A DNA stretch of 64,000 bases from Plasmodium malariae. Taxonomy: Eukaryota; Apicomplexa; Aconoidasida; Haemosporida; Plasmodiidae. The stretch's first letter is position 1; every line of letters starts with the position of its first letter. Under the pieces are notes generated by a model. That model was not told the origin of the DNA, did not search any database, and saw only the letters and a list, made by a program, of their open reading frames with translations. The stretch covers positions 620,001 through 684,000 of the forward strand of contig NC_041783.1 of the NCBI RefSeq assembly GCF_900090045.1, read 5' to 3'. Both the position numbers and the translations under genes were made by a program. Below are positions 63,773-64,000 of the stretch, piece by piece.

Positions 63773-64000
63773 CTAAATATGTTAGCGAGCAAAAAAAAAA
63801 AAGAAAAAAAGAAAAAAAAGGAATCAAATGTAAAAAGGGAGAAAGTTTTATTTATAGATGGAGGTGCTTAGCTGTACATTTACATATACATGCCTACATG
63901 TATATGTGCACACATGTACTTTAGACACGTAACAGGTATATACAAGTAACGTTCTATCATACATATTGCCCACATTTATTCATATAAATATGTGAGTTAC
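63773..64000. other. Probable intron of the right-edge gene
   Basis: AT-rich, with CATACATG-like repeats and no open exon on the minus strand. The good acceptor at 63773-63774 implies that an upstream exon exists beyond the window. Confidence 0.45.

Overview
This is nuclear DNA of a malaria parasite (Plasmodium). The DNA is very AT-rich, with long poly(A)/poly(T) tracts and (AT)n runs between genes. Introns are short GT-AG introns, proteins are rich in Asn and Lys, and several genes are Plasmodium landmarks: MAP kinase 2 with its TSH activation motif, rhomboid ROM1, a two-domain glyoxalase I, and the PRP4-type kinase CLK3. From memory, the gene order (DSK2, HflX, glyoxalase, MAP2, ROM1, CLK3, glycerol-3-phosphate dehydrogenase) matches one block of P. 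falciparum chromosome 11. The intergenic minisatellites and protein differences suggest another species (a P. malariae- or P. ovale-like genome is possible), but I cannot fix the species. I found no rRNA, tRNA, transposon or CRISPR array.

Layout. 0.5-2.5 kb: DSK2/ubiquilin (-, 4 exons), divergent from HflX GTPase (+, 4.2-6.5 kb). 8.2-9.3 kb: an RNase P Rpr2/Rpp21-type zinc protein (+). 10.2-11.3 kb: glyoxalase I (+), convergent with a large membrane protein (-, 12.8-15.2 kb). 17.6-19.1 kb: MAP2 (-). 21.2-22.0 kb: two speculative small spliced genes. 22.5-23.4 kb: Tctex-type dynein light chain (+, 2 exons). 25.3-27.1 kb: ROM1 (+, 4 exons), convergent with an 11-exon TBC-domain RabGAP (-, 28.1-31.4 kb). 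33.3-35.2 kb: RAP-domain protein (-). 36.1-37.2 and 38.6-39.9 kb: two proteins I do not recognise (+). 40.1-40.5 kb: a speculative small spliced gene. 43.2-47.5 kb: CLK3/PRP4 kinase (+, 9 exons), convergent with an 8-exon NAD glycerol-3-phosphate dehydrogenase (-, 47.7-50.6 kb) whose first exon adds a secretory-type leader. 52.5-59.8 kb: a giant filamin-repeat protein (+) whose frame breaks in a 33-A tract. 60.5-61.4 kb: a small aromatic/basic protein (+). 62.1-63.8 kb: the 3' end of a micro-exon-rich gene (-) that runs off the window.

This is core chromosomal housekeeping and signalling content, not an accessory island. Related functions recur without forming an operon: RNA work (Rpp21-like, CLK3, RAP), vesicle and motor biology (TBC, Tctex), invasion and sexual-stage signalling (ROM1, MAP2), detoxification (glyoxalase) and probable apicoplast lipid precursor supply (G3PDH). 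Multi-exon genes were rebuilt by matching donor and acceptor phase by hand. Every exon junction is therefore a prediction, although in the recognised genes the phases closed exactly and family motifs ran across the junctions.
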